DNA from: Ketobacter sp.
GTDB taxonomy: Bacteria > Pseudomonadota > Gammaproteobacteria > Pseudomonadales > Ketobacteraceae
Assembly: GCF_003671495.1 (NCBI RefSeq)
Contig: NZ_RCHN01000001.1
Span: 23,463-87,462 of the forward strand
Reading direction: 5' to 3'
DNA length: 64,000 nucleotides
Shown here: piece after piece, positions 21,233-30,292 of the stretch
Layout of the letters: every line of letters begins with the position of its first letter
Position numbering within the stretch: position 1 is the first letter of the stretch
Position numbers and translations under genes: made by a program
The notes under the pieces: model-generated
Database searches by the model: none
Seen by the model: only the letters and a program-made list of their open reading frames with translations
Told to the model about the DNA's origin: nothing

Positions 21233-22171
21233 TCAGGCTGCGGGACGTTCGCTGGCGGGGATAACCTTGATGAACTCACCCATGGCTTCAATCAGTTTTT
21301 GCTGAATGCCGCCCAGGGTCATGGCTGCCATCTGGCAGCCGCTGCAGGCACCCACCAGATTGACGTAGACGGTTTTACCATCCACATCCACCAGTTCCAC
21401 GTCGCCGTTATCGGCGCGCAGTGCTGGGCGCATGGCTTCCAGTACGTCTTCGATCTTGCGGATGCGCTGCACCAGGGTCAGGCCAGCGCTCGCTGCGGCA
21501 GGCTTGGCAACCGGTGCTTCGATTTCCACCAGATCGGGCTTTTTCTTCTCGACTTTCTTCGCCTTCTTCTTGCCGGAGGCCGCCGGCACAAAGGTTTCGC
21601 CCCGGGCTGCCATTTCTTCCGTCAACAGGTTCTCAATGGCTTCGTGACAGGAGGAACAACCACCACCGGCTTTGGTGTAGTTGGTCACCTCTTCCACGCT
21701 GCTCAGGTTGTTGGCTTTGATGGTATCACGCACCATGACTTCATCGATGGCGAAGCATTTGCACACCAGCGCACCTTCTTCGTGGTCGTCGCTCCACTCT
21801 TCACCCCGATAGTTGGCCACGGCCGCCTGCAGCGCTTCCCGCCCCATGACCGAGCAATGCATTTTCTCCGGCGGCAGGCCATCCAGAAAATCCGCAATAT
21901 CCTGGTTGGAAATCAACAGTGCTTCATCCAGAGTTTTGCCTTTCACCATTTCCGTGAGGGCGGACGAGGAGGCAATGGCCGAGCCGCATCCAAAGGTCTG
22001 GAAGCCGGCATCCAGAATGATTTCGGTTTCCGGGTCCACCTTCAGGGTCAGTCGCAGCGCGTCACCGCAGCTGATGGAACCTACGTCGCCCACTCCGTTG
22101 GCGTCCGCCACGGCGCCGGCATTTTTCGGATTGTAGAAATGTTCTTTCACTTTTTCTGAGTAGTCCCACAT
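21233..22171 (-). CDS. nifU: NifU Fe-S cluster scaffold
   Basis: A 312-residue three-domain NifU. The N-terminal IscU-like scaffold (~1-125) has its three Cys in [19 protein letters not shown] and KMHCSVMG. The central domain (~135-190) holds a permanent [2Fe-2S] cluster with CKC and CSSC Cys pairs. A Lys/Ala-rich linker precedes the C-terminal Nfu domain with [14 protein letters not shown]. NifU builds [2Fe-2S] and [4Fe-4S] clusters with NifS for NifH and the cofactor pathway. Confidence 0.97.
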   Translation of the reverse strand: MWDYSEKVKEHFYNPKNAGAVADANGVGDVGSISCGDALRLTLKVDPETEIILDAGFQTFGCGSAIASSSALTEMVKGKTLDEALLISNQDIADFLDGLPPEKMHCSVMGREALQAAVANYRGEEWSDDHEEGALVCKCFAIDEVMVRDTIKANNLSSVEEVTNYTKAGGGCSSCHEAIENLLTEEMAARGETFVPAASGKKKAKKVEKKKPDLVEIEAPVAKPAAASAGLTLVQRIRKIEDVLEAMRPALRADNGDVELVDVDGKTVYVNLVGACSGCQMAAMTLGGIQQKLIEAMGEFIKVIPASERPAA

Positions 22172-22221
22172 GATCTCAGCTCTCCTGGTGCGATTCGTTT
22201 AGTCGGGGTCGGGTATCGACA

Positions 22222-22545
22222 TTAACAACTGAAGGATTTGCCACAACCGCAGCTACCAGCAGCATTGGGGTTTTCAAACTTGAAACCGCTGCCTTCCAGT
22301 CCGTCCAGAAAATCCACGGTGACACCCACCAGCATGGCCGCACTGCTTGGGTCCACCAGAACTTTGATACCGGGGAACTCCACTACCTCATCATCCTGCG
22401 CCGGGGTTTCCTCCAGTCGCATTCCGTACTGGAATCCGGAACAACCACCGCCTTCCACTTTAATTCGCAAGCCGGCAATGGGTTTGTCTGCAGAATCAAT
22501 GAAACGTTTTACAGCGGATACGGCGTTGTCGGTGAGGTGTATCAT
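22222..22545 (-). CDS. iscA: IscA-type A-type carrier (iscA-nif)
   Basis: From the ATG at 22545 (GGAGA 7 bp upstream) the product is 107 residues. The A-type carrier motif is complete: C in GGGCSGFQYG and the CGCG motif near the C-terminus (GSCGCGKSF). Such proteins take Fe-S clusters from NifU and pass them to targets. As the first gene after a sigma-54 promoter with a NifA site it opens the iscA-nifU-nifS-nifV-cysE-TPR-nifW-nifZ-nifM-clpX operon, as in A. vinelandii. Confidence 0.93.
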   Translation of the reverse strand: MIHLTDNAVSAVKRFIDSADKPIAGLRIKVEGGGCSGFQYGMRLEETPAQDDEVVEFPGIKVLVDPSSAAMLVGVTVDFLDGLEGSGFKFENPNAAGSCGCGKSFSC

Positions 22546-22605
22546 GGTGGTTTCTCCGGTAGCTAAAGCGTTTGGGAATCGATACATTAGGTTCCCGAGA
22601 GATTT

Positions 22606-22621
22606 TGCAAGCCATGTGCCA
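22606..22621 (-). promoter_or_regulatory. Sigma-54 promoter of the iscA-nifU operon
   Basis: Read on the minus strand this is TGGCAC-ATGGC-TTGCA, a perfect -24/-12 element with GG-N10-GC spacing, about 60 bp before the iscA ATG. Confidence 0.9.
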
Positions 22622-22717
22622 GCGAATTTGCCAACCGGGTTTTGTTATAGATTTCTTATGGTTATGGTTTTATTCCTGCTCTAAAGCCCTGTCGCAAACT
22701 CCACGGGAAGCGGGCTT

Positions 22718-22733
22718 TGTCGCAATCGCGACA
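22718..22733. promoter_or_regulatory. NifA upstream activator site (iscA-nifU)
   Basis: TGT-CGCAATCGCG-ACA is TGT-N10-ACA with strong internal symmetry (TGTCGC/GCGACA). It lies about 100 bp upstream of the sigma-54 element. A further half-site, TGTCGCAAA, lies at about 22690. Confidence 0.85.
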
Positions 22734-22763
22734 GGCCAGTACTTGCCGGCGGATTAACAATTG

Positions 22764-23537
22764 TCAGAGAGGCAACAATCGGTAGCTCACCGACTCGACA
22801 AAGATGTTGGTGCCACCCCCTTCCAGCAGGACTTTCAGCAGCAGATCAGGGTCGTTTACCGCCACACCGGCCAGGTAGTTCACACCGAAATCAGCCCACT
22901 CAGGCAGCCAGGGTAAACTGGGCCCCATCAATACCACCTGGGCCTGCGGGCAAAGACTGAGTAAATGGGGCAGGGTTTTGTTGGCAATACTGCTGGCGGT
23001 AATGAACACCCAATCGGCCTGCGGCAGTATCCAGTTGGCGGCGGCATCCGGCAGGTCACCAGGCCCAGGCCGGCGTTCAATGCAGGTAAAGTCAAAGTCT
23101 TCACGAAAACGGTCCAGGCCCGGGTAACGACCAATCACCGCCACCTTGGCCTGCTTGAGCTGGGGCTTGAAATACTCGAAAACCGCAAGATGGGGTGCCG
23201 GATCGAACGCCAGGGATCGGGCTTGGGCCGGCAGCGGCGATGTGTGGTTGATGAGCGCATTCACTACAGTAGCCCCCACCACAGCCTCACTGCTGTTCCA
23301 ACTGCATAACCAGGGAATCAACTCATCCGCCGGGCGCCCCGCCAGGCTTCCGGACCAGGGCAGATTACGTGGGGCCTGCGTGGGGCTGAAACACAAGCCT
23401 ACGCCGGCTTGGTCTGCGCCCTCGGCCTGCACCCGTGCCAACGACCAGGCCAACCCCAACGCCAGCTGTTGTACCCGCGCGGGACGCCGGGCCCGATCCA
23501 TGATCAGCCCGTACAAGGTCTCAGCGTGCACGGGCAT
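22764..23537 (-). CDS. DUF364-like nif-associated protein
   Basis: A 257-residue protein resembling the DUF364/DUF4213 proteins seen in some nif clusters and linked by fold to metal-chelate handling. The C-terminal half looks Rossmann-like: KVAVIGRYPGLDRF, then ADWVFITASSIANKTLPHLL and AQVVLMGPSLPWLPEW. The N-terminal half has GLCFSPTQAPRNLPWSGSL and a helix with VGATVVNALINHTS. The ATG overlaps the stop of the gene before it (TGATG), so translation is coupled. It is the last gene of the nifE operon. A role in metal or cofactor handling is only inferred. Confidence 0.8.
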   Translation of the reverse strand: MPVHAETLYGLIMDRARRPARVQQLALGLAWSLARVQAEGADQAGVGLCFSPTQAPRNLPWSGSLAGRPADELIPWLCSWNSSEAVVGATVVNALINHTSPLPAQARSLAFDPAPHLAVFEYFKPQLKQAKVAVIGRYPGLDRFREDFDFTCIERRPGPGDLPDAAANWILPQADWVFITASSIANKTLPHLLSLCPQAQVVLMGPSLPWLPEWADFGVNYLAGVAVNDPDLLLKVLLEGGGTNIFVESVSYRLLPL

Positions 23538-23908
23538 CAGGCGCCCAGGGCTGGCAGCAGTTTCAGTTCGGATTTCAACTGCTGTGCGGTACCCCAGGTG
23601 GTCACCCCTTCCACAAACCAGCGTCCATCGGTGGGATGCGGTACCAGCACATCAAATTCCGCAAACACCTGGCCACCCTGATGTATCAACACACTGCCCA
23701 GTTTGGTACCGGCCGCATTGCGCCACTCTCCGGCGAAGGACTGACTGCCGTCAAAGGGATCGGTTTGCATCTGATGACTGGACAGCTGTGGCGGGATGCG
23801 ATTCTGCAAGTGACCCAATCCGGCCCGCTCCAGTTCCGCCACCAACGCGGCGTGGATCTGTTCCAGACTGGCGAGCGCCGCCTGCTCCCGGCTGGCCGTC
23901 GTGTTCAT
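23537..23908 (-). CDS. Uncharacterised nif-operon protein
   Basis: About 123 residues from the ATG at 23908; a GTG 15 bp earlier lies inside the previous gene's end. I do not recognise the family. It is soluble, with a helical N-terminus (EQIHAALVAELERAGLG), then a beta-rich part with the phrases FAGEWRNAAGTKLGSVLIHQ and VFAEFDVLVPHP, and a terminal helix. There is no Cys, so it should not carry a cluster. It starts 5 bp after the 2Fe-2S ferredoxin gene and is coupled to the DUF364 gene, which suggests the three act together. Confidence 0.75.
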   Translation of the reverse strand: MNTTASREQAALASLEQIHAALVAELERAGLGHLQNRIPPQLSSHQMQTDPFDGSQSFAGEWRNAAGTKLGSVLIHQGGQVFAEFDVLVPHPTDGRWFVEGVTTWGTAQQLKSELKLLPALGA

Positions 23909-23913
23909 CGCGG

Positions 23914-24240
23914 TTAACCCCACACCTGCTCAGGGGCCAGCTTTTCCGTTACCACTTCACCCCCTACCAGATGTTGATCGATGATCTGATCCACATCCTC
24001 TGGCTGCACATTCATGTACAGGTGGGCGCCCGGAAACACCAGTACGTTGGCGCCGGCCTGGCAGGGGCCCAGGCACGCTGTGGGCACCAGGGACACCTTG
24101 TTGAACAGATTGCGGGCAATAATCCCCTGGGAAAATGCCGGCATCAATTTGTCGGCGCCTTTCTCAGTACAACTGCTGCGTGGATGACCGGCTGGACGCT
24201 GCTGACCGCAAATGAAAACATGATACTCAGGACGTGGCAT
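23914..24240 (-). CDS. Thioredoxin-like [2Fe-2S] ferredoxin (Shethna I type)
   Basis: A 108-residue thioredoxin-fold ferredoxin. The four Cys ligands C11, C24, C56 and C60 fit the C-x12-C...C-x3-C pattern of the Clostridium pasteurianum / A. vinelandii FeS I family, with FICGQQRPAGHPRSSC and PTACLGPCQAGANVLVFP. It is a dimeric low-potential electron carrier, interacting with the MoFe protein in related systems. It lies 6 bp after the fdxB gene in the nifE operon. Confidence 0.9.
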   Translation of the reverse strand: MPRPEYHVFICGQQRPAGHPRSSCTEKGADKLMPAFSQGIIARNLFNKVSLVPTACLGPCQAGANVLVFPGAHLYMNVQPEDVDQIIDQHLVGGEVVTEKLAPEQVWG

Positions 24241-24246
24241 GTGTGG

Positions 24247-24546
24247 TTACCCCGCTAATGCTTCGTGGGTGTGACAGTTCTTCGGGCAGACGGCCGCACA
24301 GGACTTACATCCGATGCAGTCCATGGCGTCCTTGATGCTCATGACCATCATCTCGTCGTCGTCATCATAGAAATCGTCGTCGTCATCGACTTCTTCTCCC
24401 CGTTCCACCAATTCAAATACGTCCCGGGGACAGACCTTATAGCAGCGCCCGCACCCAATGCAGGTGGATGCATTCAACTCCGTGACGAATTCCGGTACCC
24501 ATTCCTCACCCCCGCGGGTTCGGCCGACTATTACACCTTCTGTCAT
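24247..24546 (-). CDS. fdxB: Ferredoxin III, nif-specific (2 x [4Fe-4S])
   Basis: A 99-residue FdxB. Cys motifs are CIGCGRCYKVCP and CIGCKSCAAVCPKNC, each suited to a [4Fe-4S] cluster. Between them is a strongly acidic insert (EEVDDDDDFYDDDDE), typical of this family. It sits in the nifE-nifN-nifX-DUF269-DUF683-fdxB order found in many diazotrophs and is thought to supply electrons in cofactor assembly or to nitrogenase. Confidence 0.94.
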   Translation of the reverse strand: MTEGVIVGRTRGGEEWVPEFVTELNASTCIGCGRCYKVCPRDVFELVERGEEVDDDDDFYDDDDEMMVMSIKDAMDCIGCKSCAAVCPKNCHTHEALAG

Positions 24547-24651
24547 GACACACCTCTCTTAAGGTTCTCTCTACAGGACGCTCGTTATCAGATCGTCGCC
24601 ACACCCCTCTCCCCGGTGTTGACTCACTGCAGGTTGGCGCTGGCACTGCGC

Positions 24652-24861
24652 TCAGCTTTTTTCCGCCGCTTCGTAACGGGCTTTGGCGCTGGCCCAATCT
24701 TCACAGGCCGCTACTGCCTGCGCGGCCAATTCCGGCAGATTCTGGTAGTCGCTCCACAGGCTGTCTTCCACCACATCGTGGATTTTGGAAGCCCAGTCCG
24801 TAGCAATACGCTTTTTACTGCTCACTTCTTTTTTCAGATTTTTCAACTCATCATCCGTCAT
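24652..24861 (-). CDS. DUF683 (CCE_0567-type) nif protein
   Basis: A 69-residue helical hairpin protein of the family that almost always follows the DUF269 gene in nif clusters. The two helices are DELKNLKKEVSSKKRIATDW and ALAAQAVAACEDWASAKARY-like sequence. Some homologues bind metal. Its function is unknown, but the strict gene neighbourhood supports a role with NifX/DUF269 in cofactor assembly. Confidence 0.9.
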   Translation of the reverse strand: MTDDELKNLKKEVSSKKRIATDWASKIHDVVEDSLWSDYQNLPELAAQAVAACEDWASAKARYEAAEKS

Positions 24862-24888
24862 TGGATTGCTCCCCCATTGAATGGTCCG

Positions 24889-25356
24889 TTAAAGCTTGGC
24901 CACGTCGCGGTGTTCATTGACCAAGGTAATGGCTTTGCTGGTGACCTTGTCCACTTCGGCAATCAGCTTGTCCAGGGAATCAAAGCCAAAGCGGTGCACG
25001 TCACGCAGGGTTTTATCCACCACAATCAACTTGCCCACCACCACGATGGCACGGCCGAATCCTTCATGGGTGAGATTCACCATGGGCACTGCCATCAGGC
25101 CACACTCCAGCTCAATGGTGGAGGCAATGGCGTTGTAATAGGCTTTGAGGCGCGAGATGGTGGTCTCATCAGGATCGCCCACGACCGGAATTTCCCGGCG
25201 TCGCTCTTTGGTCAGGATCATGGGGTCCAGCACTTTGGCATCGCTCCAGGTATCGTAGGTACCGTAGCTGTCCATTGCCCGCAGCTGGGTCACCACCTGC
25301 TTGACAAAGGGGTGGGTCATGAGTGGATTGGATTCTTCAACAACGGCGTCAGTCAT
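24889..25356 (-). CDS. NifX-associated protein (DUF269)
   Basis: A 155-residue DUF269 protein, usual length. Signature stretches are PFVKQVVTQLRAMDSYGTYD, ILTKERRREIPVVGDPD and ECGLMAVPMVNLTHEGFGR, followed by a strand pair with GKLIVVDKTLRDVHRFGF. It is encoded between nifX and the DUF683 gene, as in A. vinelandii orf5, and probably helps NifX-NifEN in FeMo-cofactor maturation; the biochemical role is not known. Confidence 0.92.
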   Translation of the reverse strand: MTDAVVEESNPLMTHPFVKQVVTQLRAMDSYGTYDTWSDAKVLDPMILTKERRREIPVVGDPDETTISRLKAYYNAIASTIELECGLMAVPMVNLTHEGFGRAIVVVGKLIVVDKTLRDVHRFGFDSLDKLIAEVDKVTSKAITLVNEHRDVAKL

Positions 25357-25417
25357 GGTATGCCTCTCTATTACTCAGGTTACAAATGCCAAGGTTATTA
25401 ATGTGTCAACAGTGCTT

Positions 25418-25894
25418 TCATTCCAGCCAGCCCTCTGCATCCATGGCATCGAATTTGTCCGCCGCCATGGCCCGACCGCGCTGGATCGCTTTAGCCAACC
25501 AACTGGATGGCCCCTCTCTCAGCTCCTGCTGCAGACTCTCGATCAGATCTTCAATGCGGGCGCCCTCGGTGACCTTGACCGGTTGCACGCCCAGCTCCAG
25601 CAATTGCCGTACCGCAGAGGCACCACAGGCACGGCAATAAACCGCGATACATCCCTGCAACAGTGCCAACTTGCCCGCCAGTTTGTCTTCGGTATCCTCC
25701 GGTGAGATTTCTGCGAATTCACTCACCGTCAACAATTGGGCTTGCCCCACATCCACGCCGTAAATAACAAAGGAGCTGGCCGAACCAAAATGCTGATCCA
25801 CGACTTTGCGGTCCGACGACGCAAACGCCACTTTCATCAGGGTGGCACTTTGACTGTCGTCCAGCACTCTTAACTGCCGTGTCGGCCCCGCCAT
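25418..25894 (-). CDS. nifX: NifX, cofactor-binding assembly protein
   Basis: From the ATG at 25894, one base after the nifN stop, the product is 158 residues; a longer frame would run into nifN. The NifX/NifB-C fold is seen in KVAFASSDRKVVDQHFGSAS, with the VDQHFG motif shared with NifY, NafY and the NifB C-terminus in this window. NifX holds NifB-co or the VK cluster between NifB, NifEN and NifDK. Confidence 0.94.
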   Translation of the reverse strand: MAGPTRQLRVLDDSQSATLMKVAFASSDRKVVDQHFGSASSFVIYGVDVGQAQLLTVSEFAEISPEDTEDKLAGKLALLQGCIAVYCRACGASAVRQLLELGVQPVKVTEGARIEDLIESLQQELREGPSSWLAKAIQRGRAMAADKFDAMDAEGWLE

Positions 25895-25895
25895 G

Positions 25896-27290
25896 CTAGT
25901 GACTCCACTGCTGCTGCCGGTTTTCAATGTACTGGGGTGAATCCTGTTTCTGGGCATAAACGGAATAGTAAGGTGCCGTTTCCTGGTGGTGGGCCATCAC
26001 CAGATTGGCCAGGTCAAACAAGGCCTGGGCCGTACCCCGATAGCCAAACCAGCAGCGCTGGAATCCCCCCACCAGATCGTATTGAGGGAAACCCACCCGC
26101 AACATTGGAATGCCCAGGCGGCGTGCACTGGCCACCGCATGACTGTTGCCCAACAAGAGTTGCGCCTGCTTTTCCGCAGCAACCTGTTCCAGGTCTTCCA
26201 GGTCACCGATATGAATCTGTTCGATGTCCAGATCACTAATGGCCACGCCTTTTGCCGGCACCACGGCGGCCACCGTCTCTGCCCCCATGCCTTTCAACAA
26301 ACGATGATAGCCGGCCAACATGTCCGGGTCGGCGGCAATGGCCACGCGGGAATGGCCCAACATGAAGTGGGTGTCGAGCATGGCATCCTGCAACTGTTTG
26401 CGTTGTCGTTGCCAACGCTCCGGCACCGGATTGTTGCTCAGGTTGGCCAGGGTGGCGAACCAATCATCCACTTCATCCAATCCCATCAGGTGGCCGAAAC
26501 GAAAGGCAGGGATATCGCATTTCTTGCGCAACAGTTCCGCCGAGCTGAACAGGCTCTCACCCACCGCCAGCGTGGCGATGCTTTCACAGGCGGTAGCGAT
26601 GTCGGCAACCGACACGCCCCCGGTGGTGAGCGGATTGTGCGGGCTGTCATCCAAGTGGCCATCCAGGGAACCGGACAGGTCCGGAATCAGCAGCGGGCGC
26701 AAGCCAAAACTTTCAATGCTTTCCGCCACGAACTCCAAATCCCCCGGCGTGAGGTTGGCCCCGCACAGTACATTCACCTGGCGTTGACGCAGTCCTTTGC
26801 GGGACTTGTCGTCGGGCACCAGTGTTTCGATAATGCCTTTGACCGCGAGGGCAAACCCGCTTTCAAAGCTGCCGGAGAAATCCGGAGTGTTCACCGCCAC
26901 CACAGCGGTTTTTTCGTATTGCGGATACTTCTGGCGAAAATCCCAGACACCCCGTTTAATGTCTGCACCCTGGGTTTCAGCCAACCCGGTGGTGACCAAA
27001 CCGATGATGGACGGATTGCTTTTTTCGCAGATGGTTTTCAGGGCTTCAGTAACATTGCCATCAGCGCCCATCACCGAGCTCACCTGATCCATGGCAGTGG
27101 TTTGCAACGGTACCGGCTCGCGAAAATGGCGCACAAAGAAAACCTTGGCAAAGGCCGTGCAGCCCTGGGAGCCATGCATTAGCGGCATGGAACGCGCTAT
27201 GCCCAGGAACGCCAGGGCACCGCCCACGGTCTGACTGGTTTTCAGCGGGCTGACGGACAAAGGTTTTTTTCGTTTGATGATTTCCGGCAT
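25896..27290 (-). CDS. nifN: NifN, FeMo-cofactor scaffold beta subunit
   Basis: A 464-residue NifN, partner of NifE in the NifE2N2 scaffold on which NifB-co is matured. Signatures are [40 protein letters not shown] (shared with NifK), STTGLAET-like [16 protein letters not shown], and the Rossmann-type repeats later. The first Cys of the NifK P-cluster set is absent, as usual in NifN. It lies 12 bp after nifE. Confidence 0.97.
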   Translation of the reverse strand: MPEIIKRKKPLSVSPLKTSQTVGGALAFLGIARSMPLMHGSQGCTAFAKVFFVRHFREPVPLQTTAMDQVSSVMGADGNVTEALKTICEKSNPSIIGLVTTGLAETQGADIKRGVWDFRQKYPQYEKTAVVAVNTPDFSGSFESGFALAVKGIIETLVPDDKSRKGLRQRQVNVLCGANLTPGDLEFVAESIESFGLRPLLIPDLSGSLDGHLDDSPHNPLTTGGVSVADIATACESIATLAVGESLFSSAELLRKKCDIPAFRFGHLMGLDEVDDWFATLANLSNNPVPERWQRQRKQLQDAMLDTHFMLGHSRVAIAADPDMLAGYHRLLKGMGAETVAAVVPAKGVAISDLDIEQIHIGDLEDLEQVAAEKQAQLLLGNSHAVASARRLGIPMLRVGFPQYDLVGGFQRCWFGYRGTAQALFDLANLVMAHHQETAPYYSVYAQKQDSPQYIENRQQQWSH

Positions 27291-27302
27291 GATGGGCTCC
27301 TG

Positions 27303-28709
27303 TTATCCGTTCACCGTCAATAACTCACCGGCCGTGGTGGCCCAGGGTGCTGGTCGGCGTACTGCCGCCCACACCGGGCTTTCCAGGGTCAGGGTCAATT
27401 GCCGCACCAGTTCCAGCATGCCCTGGTAGCCGGCATAACCGAACTCCCGCTCCTGGTTGATGTCGAGGAAGGGAATCTTGGCTTTCAACGCGGTGTACAT
27501 GTTACGGCCGCCGGCAATCAGGATATCGGCTTTGTATTCCGCCACGGTGTCCAACAACACTTTGGGATTGCCTTCATCCAGCATTTTGACGTCGTCGCCC
27601 ATCAGTTCACGGATACGGGCTTTGTCTTCCTCAGTGGATTTTTTGGTTCCGGTGGCCACCACTTTCATGCCCAGATCCTGCAGGGCCGAAATCACCGACC
27701 AGGATTTCACGCCTCCGGTGTACAGCAGCACCCGCTTGCCATTGAGTCGTTCACGCCAGGGTTCCAATGCCGCCCGCACCCGTTTCTCTTCGCGCTCAAT
27801 CAAGACTTCGGTGCGCCGGGTAAGATCAGCGTCGCCGATCAGGCGGGCCACTTCCCGCAGCGCGTGGGAGGTATCGGTGATGCCGTAAAAACTGCCTTCA
27901 AACCAGGGAATCCGATACCGTTCTTCCATTTTGCGGGCCACGTTCAACATGGCTTTGGAACACACCATCATGTTGACTTCCGCCTGATGCATGGTTTGCA
28001 CTTCGCGGAAGCGGGCATCGCCGGACAAGGTGCACAACACCCGGATACCGAGCTCGTCAAACAGGGGCAGCACATGCCAGAACTCCCCGGCAATGTTGTA
28101 CTCCCCGATCAGATTGATGTCGTGCACCGTGATGCCCGGGCGCTCTGTTCCCTCCGGCAGTGGATCTTTGTCGCGGGTGCCGATCACATAGCGCACCATG
28201 GCATCACCGGCGATGCGGTTGCCCAGATTTTTGGTGCCATAGAAGCCGGCGGCGTCGATGGGCACCACCGGTACGTTCCACTTTTCCTGCGCCGCCTTGC
28301 ACACCGCATCGATGTCATCGCCGATCAGCGCCGGCACGCAGGTGTTGTAGACGAACACAGCCGGCGGTTGATGATCTTCGATGGCTTGCTTGATGGAATG
28401 GAACAAACGCTTTTCTGCCCGCCCCATGACCACGTCCTGTTCAGTGAGGTCGGTGGTCATGCCGATACGATACAGATCCGGTCCGCTGGAGCGGGTTCCC
28501 CGGTTATCCCAGGAACTGCCGGCACAGGCGATCGGGCCATGCACAATGTGCGCGACGTCGGCGATGGGCAGCAACGCGATCTGGGCGCCATCGAACGCAC
28601 AACCCCCGGCGGTGGAACCGGGCTTGGGTTTGGCACAACCGGATTTCTCCTTCTTGTTGTGCTCGCAAGCGGGCTCATCCAACAGTTCTGCAATATCCTT
28701 GGCTTTCAT
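27303..28709 (-). CDS. nifE: NifE, FeMo-cofactor scaffold alpha subunit
   Basis: From the ATG at 28709 (GAGAGG 7 bp upstream) the product is 468 residues. Ligand Cys C37 (AGGCAFDG) and C62 (GPIACAGS) match A. vinelandii numbering, and [13 protein letters not shown] holds the third Cys. The protein is the NifD-like half of NifEN. It is the first gene of an operon running through nifN, nifX, DUF269, DUF683, fdxB, the 2Fe-2S ferredoxin, a small protein and DUF364. Confidence 0.97.
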   Translation of the reverse strand: MKAKDIAELLDEPACEHNKKEKSGCAKPKPGSTAGGCAFDGAQIALLPIADVAHIVHGPIACAGSSWDNRGTRSSGPDLYRIGMTTDLTEQDVVMGRAEKRLFHSIKQAIEDHQPPAVFVYNTCVPALIGDDIDAVCKAAQEKWNVPVVPIDAAGFYGTKNLGNRIAGDAMVRYVIGTRDKDPLPEGTERPGITVHDINLIGEYNIAGEFWHVLPLFDELGIRVLCTLSGDARFREVQTMHQAEVNMMVCSKAMLNVARKMEERYRIPWFEGSFYGITDTSHALREVARLIGDADLTRRTEVLIEREEKRVRAALEPWRERLNGKRVLLYTGGVKSWSVISALQDLGMKVVATGTKKSTEEDKARIRELMGDDVKMLDEGNPKVLLDTVAEYKADILIAGGRNMYTALKAKIPFLDINQEREFGYAGYQGMLELVRQLTLTLESPVWAAVRRPAPWATTAGELLTVNG

Positions 28710-28758
28710 GACGCGACCTCTCGTAATGGCTGACAACAGCAACCGCAAACAGCTTGGC

Positions 28759-28774
28759 TGCAACCGCCATACCA
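28759..28774 (-). promoter_or_regulatory. Sigma-54 promoter of nifE
   Basis: On the minus strand TGGTAT-GGCGG-TTGCA has GG-N10-GC spacing and a perfect -12 element; the -24 element departs from TGGCAC at two places. It is 50 bp before the nifE ATG. Confidence 0.75.
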
Positions 28775-28819
28775 GATGATAAAACGCTGATTTTTAAGGG
28801 CTTAGCCCGCCTTTGGCTG

Positions 28820-28835
28820 TGTCGACATTACGACA
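28820..28835. promoter_or_regulatory. NifA upstream activator site (nifE)
   Basis: TGT-CGACATTACG-ACA, with the extended TGTCG/CGACA ends, lies about 50 bp upstream of the -24 element. Confidence 0.75.
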
Positions 28836-28911
28836 ATGCGCCGGGCTTTGCAGGGTCTGCGACAGAATGGCTGGCGTTGGCGGGCCTGGCCCTTCAGTTT
28901 CTGTGGGGTTT

Positions 28912-28927
28912 GCGACAAATACGATAC
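28912..28927. promoter_or_regulatory. NifA upstream activator site (nifE, distal)
   Basis: TGT-GGGGTTTGCG-ACA matches TGT-N10-ACA, about 140 bp upstream of the nifE -24 element. Confidence 0.65.
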
Positions 28928-29079
28928 AGGGAGGTGACTCCGGACCCGCGCCACAGTGCACGCGGATGCGGTTAAGATGTTGAAAGCAAAGCCGTTACCA
29001 ACGCTGCACACACAGCAAGGGACAAGGGCACAGGGTTTGCACCGCTGATCCAGAAGCGTCTGACATGCAGGAGTCTGAC

Positions 29080-29199
29080 ATGCGAACCAAACCGGCTCAC
29101 ACATTGTTGAAACCGGTGCTGATGTGGATCGTCATCATCAGCTACCTCACCCTGGGCGATCCGCAAGTGAATCAGATGATCGCGTTAGCCCTGCCTTAG
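29080..29199 (+). CDS. Possible 39-residue membrane peptide
   Basis: A short plus-strand frame starts at an ATG with AGGAG 6 bp upstream and reads MRTKPAHTLLKPVLMWIVII... with one hydrophobic stretch (VLMWIVIISYLTL), ending at TAG. It lies divergent from nifE, where no other gene is present. The ribosome site and membrane segment are the only support; there is no recognised family. Confidence 0.4.
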   Translation: MRTKPAHTLLKPVLMWIVIISYLTLGDPQVNQMIALALP

Positions 29200-29234
29200 C
29201 AGGGCGGGCAGTAAAGGGCGGGTAGAAAAGGGCC

Positions 29235-30170
29235 TTAGTTCGTCACCAGGCGATACAGGCGGGGGATGTTGCCTTTCACCCGGTTGGCACTGCGGGGAAA
29301 ATACAGGTTGTAGAAATAGCCGTTCCAATACAATCGGTATTCGAAGTCGATTTCGCTACCGTCCAGGGTGATATTTTCTGCAACGGCGGCGCTCACCGGT
29401 TCCAGGCGATAAATCCAGGGAATGGAGGCTGCCGCCGTCAGTTCACCAAAATGATCCCGCGTCGCCGTCGTTGCCGTCACGTCCAGGTACAGAGTGAACG
29501 CCTCCACCCCATTGCAAACCGGAAATCCACTGTCACCGTACATCACGTTCACCTCCGGTTCCACCGTGATGCTGAGAGTACGGTTGTCATGCCAGCGGAT
29601 CACCGGTGTATAGCCGTGACCGGCGCTGTCCACATCCAGCTGGTAATCCATTTCCGCCAGGGTTTCTTCCGGCACCCCGAATTCACGCTCGAACTCCATG
29701 CAATCGGCCATGATTTGCGACGGCCACTGCGTCTTGTCCAGGACACTGAAAGCATGCTCATTCACAAATCCACCACTGATAGCAGCACCATCGGACATCC
29801 GATACAAACGCACATTGTGATCGAAGAAGGTGGAACTGAATTGAAAGCTGTATACCGCCAGCAGGCGATTGTCCGGCGAGGGTATCAGGGAAACAATACT
29901 TTCGGAGTAACCGTCGTAGGTGGCCATGGCCGAGTTCACCAGGGTTGCACGCTGAGGCGACAGGCTGGTGAGCCTCGCCATCTGGAGTGTTTCCGCTCCG
30001 GTGGTGGCATCGACGTTGACCATGGCAAAGCCGGCCCGGCCGGTGGGAAACACCGGTTCCAGACGATAGATGGGTTTAACGATTATGGGATCGAGCAACT
30101 CCAGCGCCAAGCTAACGGAAGCATAACAACTCAGCAGTAAAGCAGACAGAACGGCAGGCAGAACACGCAT
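29235..30170 (-). CDS. Secreted protein of unknown function
   Basis: From the ATG at 30170 (GGAGA 8 bp upstream) the product is 311 residues; an earlier in-frame start lacks a ribosome site. The N-terminus MRVLPAVLSALLLSCYASVS is a signal peptide, so the protein is exported. The phrase IYRLEPV occurs twice, near the mature N-terminus (KPIYRLEPVFP) and near residue 250 (PWIYRLEPVSA), and a related LYRLV ends the protein, which hints at an internal repeat. The middle looks beta-rich (SLIPSPDNRLLAVYSFQFSS). It sits between the nifE promoter and the SagB gene; a nif role is not evident. Confidence 0.75.
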   Translation of the reverse strand: MRVLPAVLSALLLSCYASVSLALELLDPIIVKPIYRLEPVFPTGRAGFAMVNVDATTGAETLQMARLTSLSPQRATLVNSAMATYDGYSESIVSLIPSPDNRLLAVYSFQFSSTFFDHNVRLYRMSDGAAISGGFVNEHAFSVLDKTQWPSQIMADCMEFEREFGVPEETLAEMDYQLDVDSAGHGYTPVIRWHDNRTLSITVEPEVNVMYGDSGFPVCNGVEAFTLYLDVTATTATRDHFGELTAAASIPWIYRLEPVSAAVAENITLDGSEIDFEYRLYWNGYFYNLYFPRSANRVKGNIPRLYRLVTN

Positions 30171-30292
30171 AACAGGGTCTCCGGCGGCGATGAACAATGC
30201 GAGCCCCATTATAGGCGGACCCCGGCAGATGAAAACACCACAGGCTGCCGCTCCGTTCTGTGTATTTTTACCCGCTCGCGGAAAATAAAAGA

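Larger units (their letters stand above)
28710..29079 (-). promoter_or_regulatory. nifE regulatory region (370 bp)
   Basis: It holds a sigma-54 promoter (28759) and two NifA sites (28820, 28912) facing nifE on the minus strand. To the right it gives way to a possible plus-strand 39-codon gene at 29080. No larger gene was seen. Confidence 0.7.

Noticed and set aside
28802..29104. Minus-strand 100-codon frame in the nifE upstream region
   Set aside because: It overlaps both NifA sites, and its Cys-rich translation matches no family.
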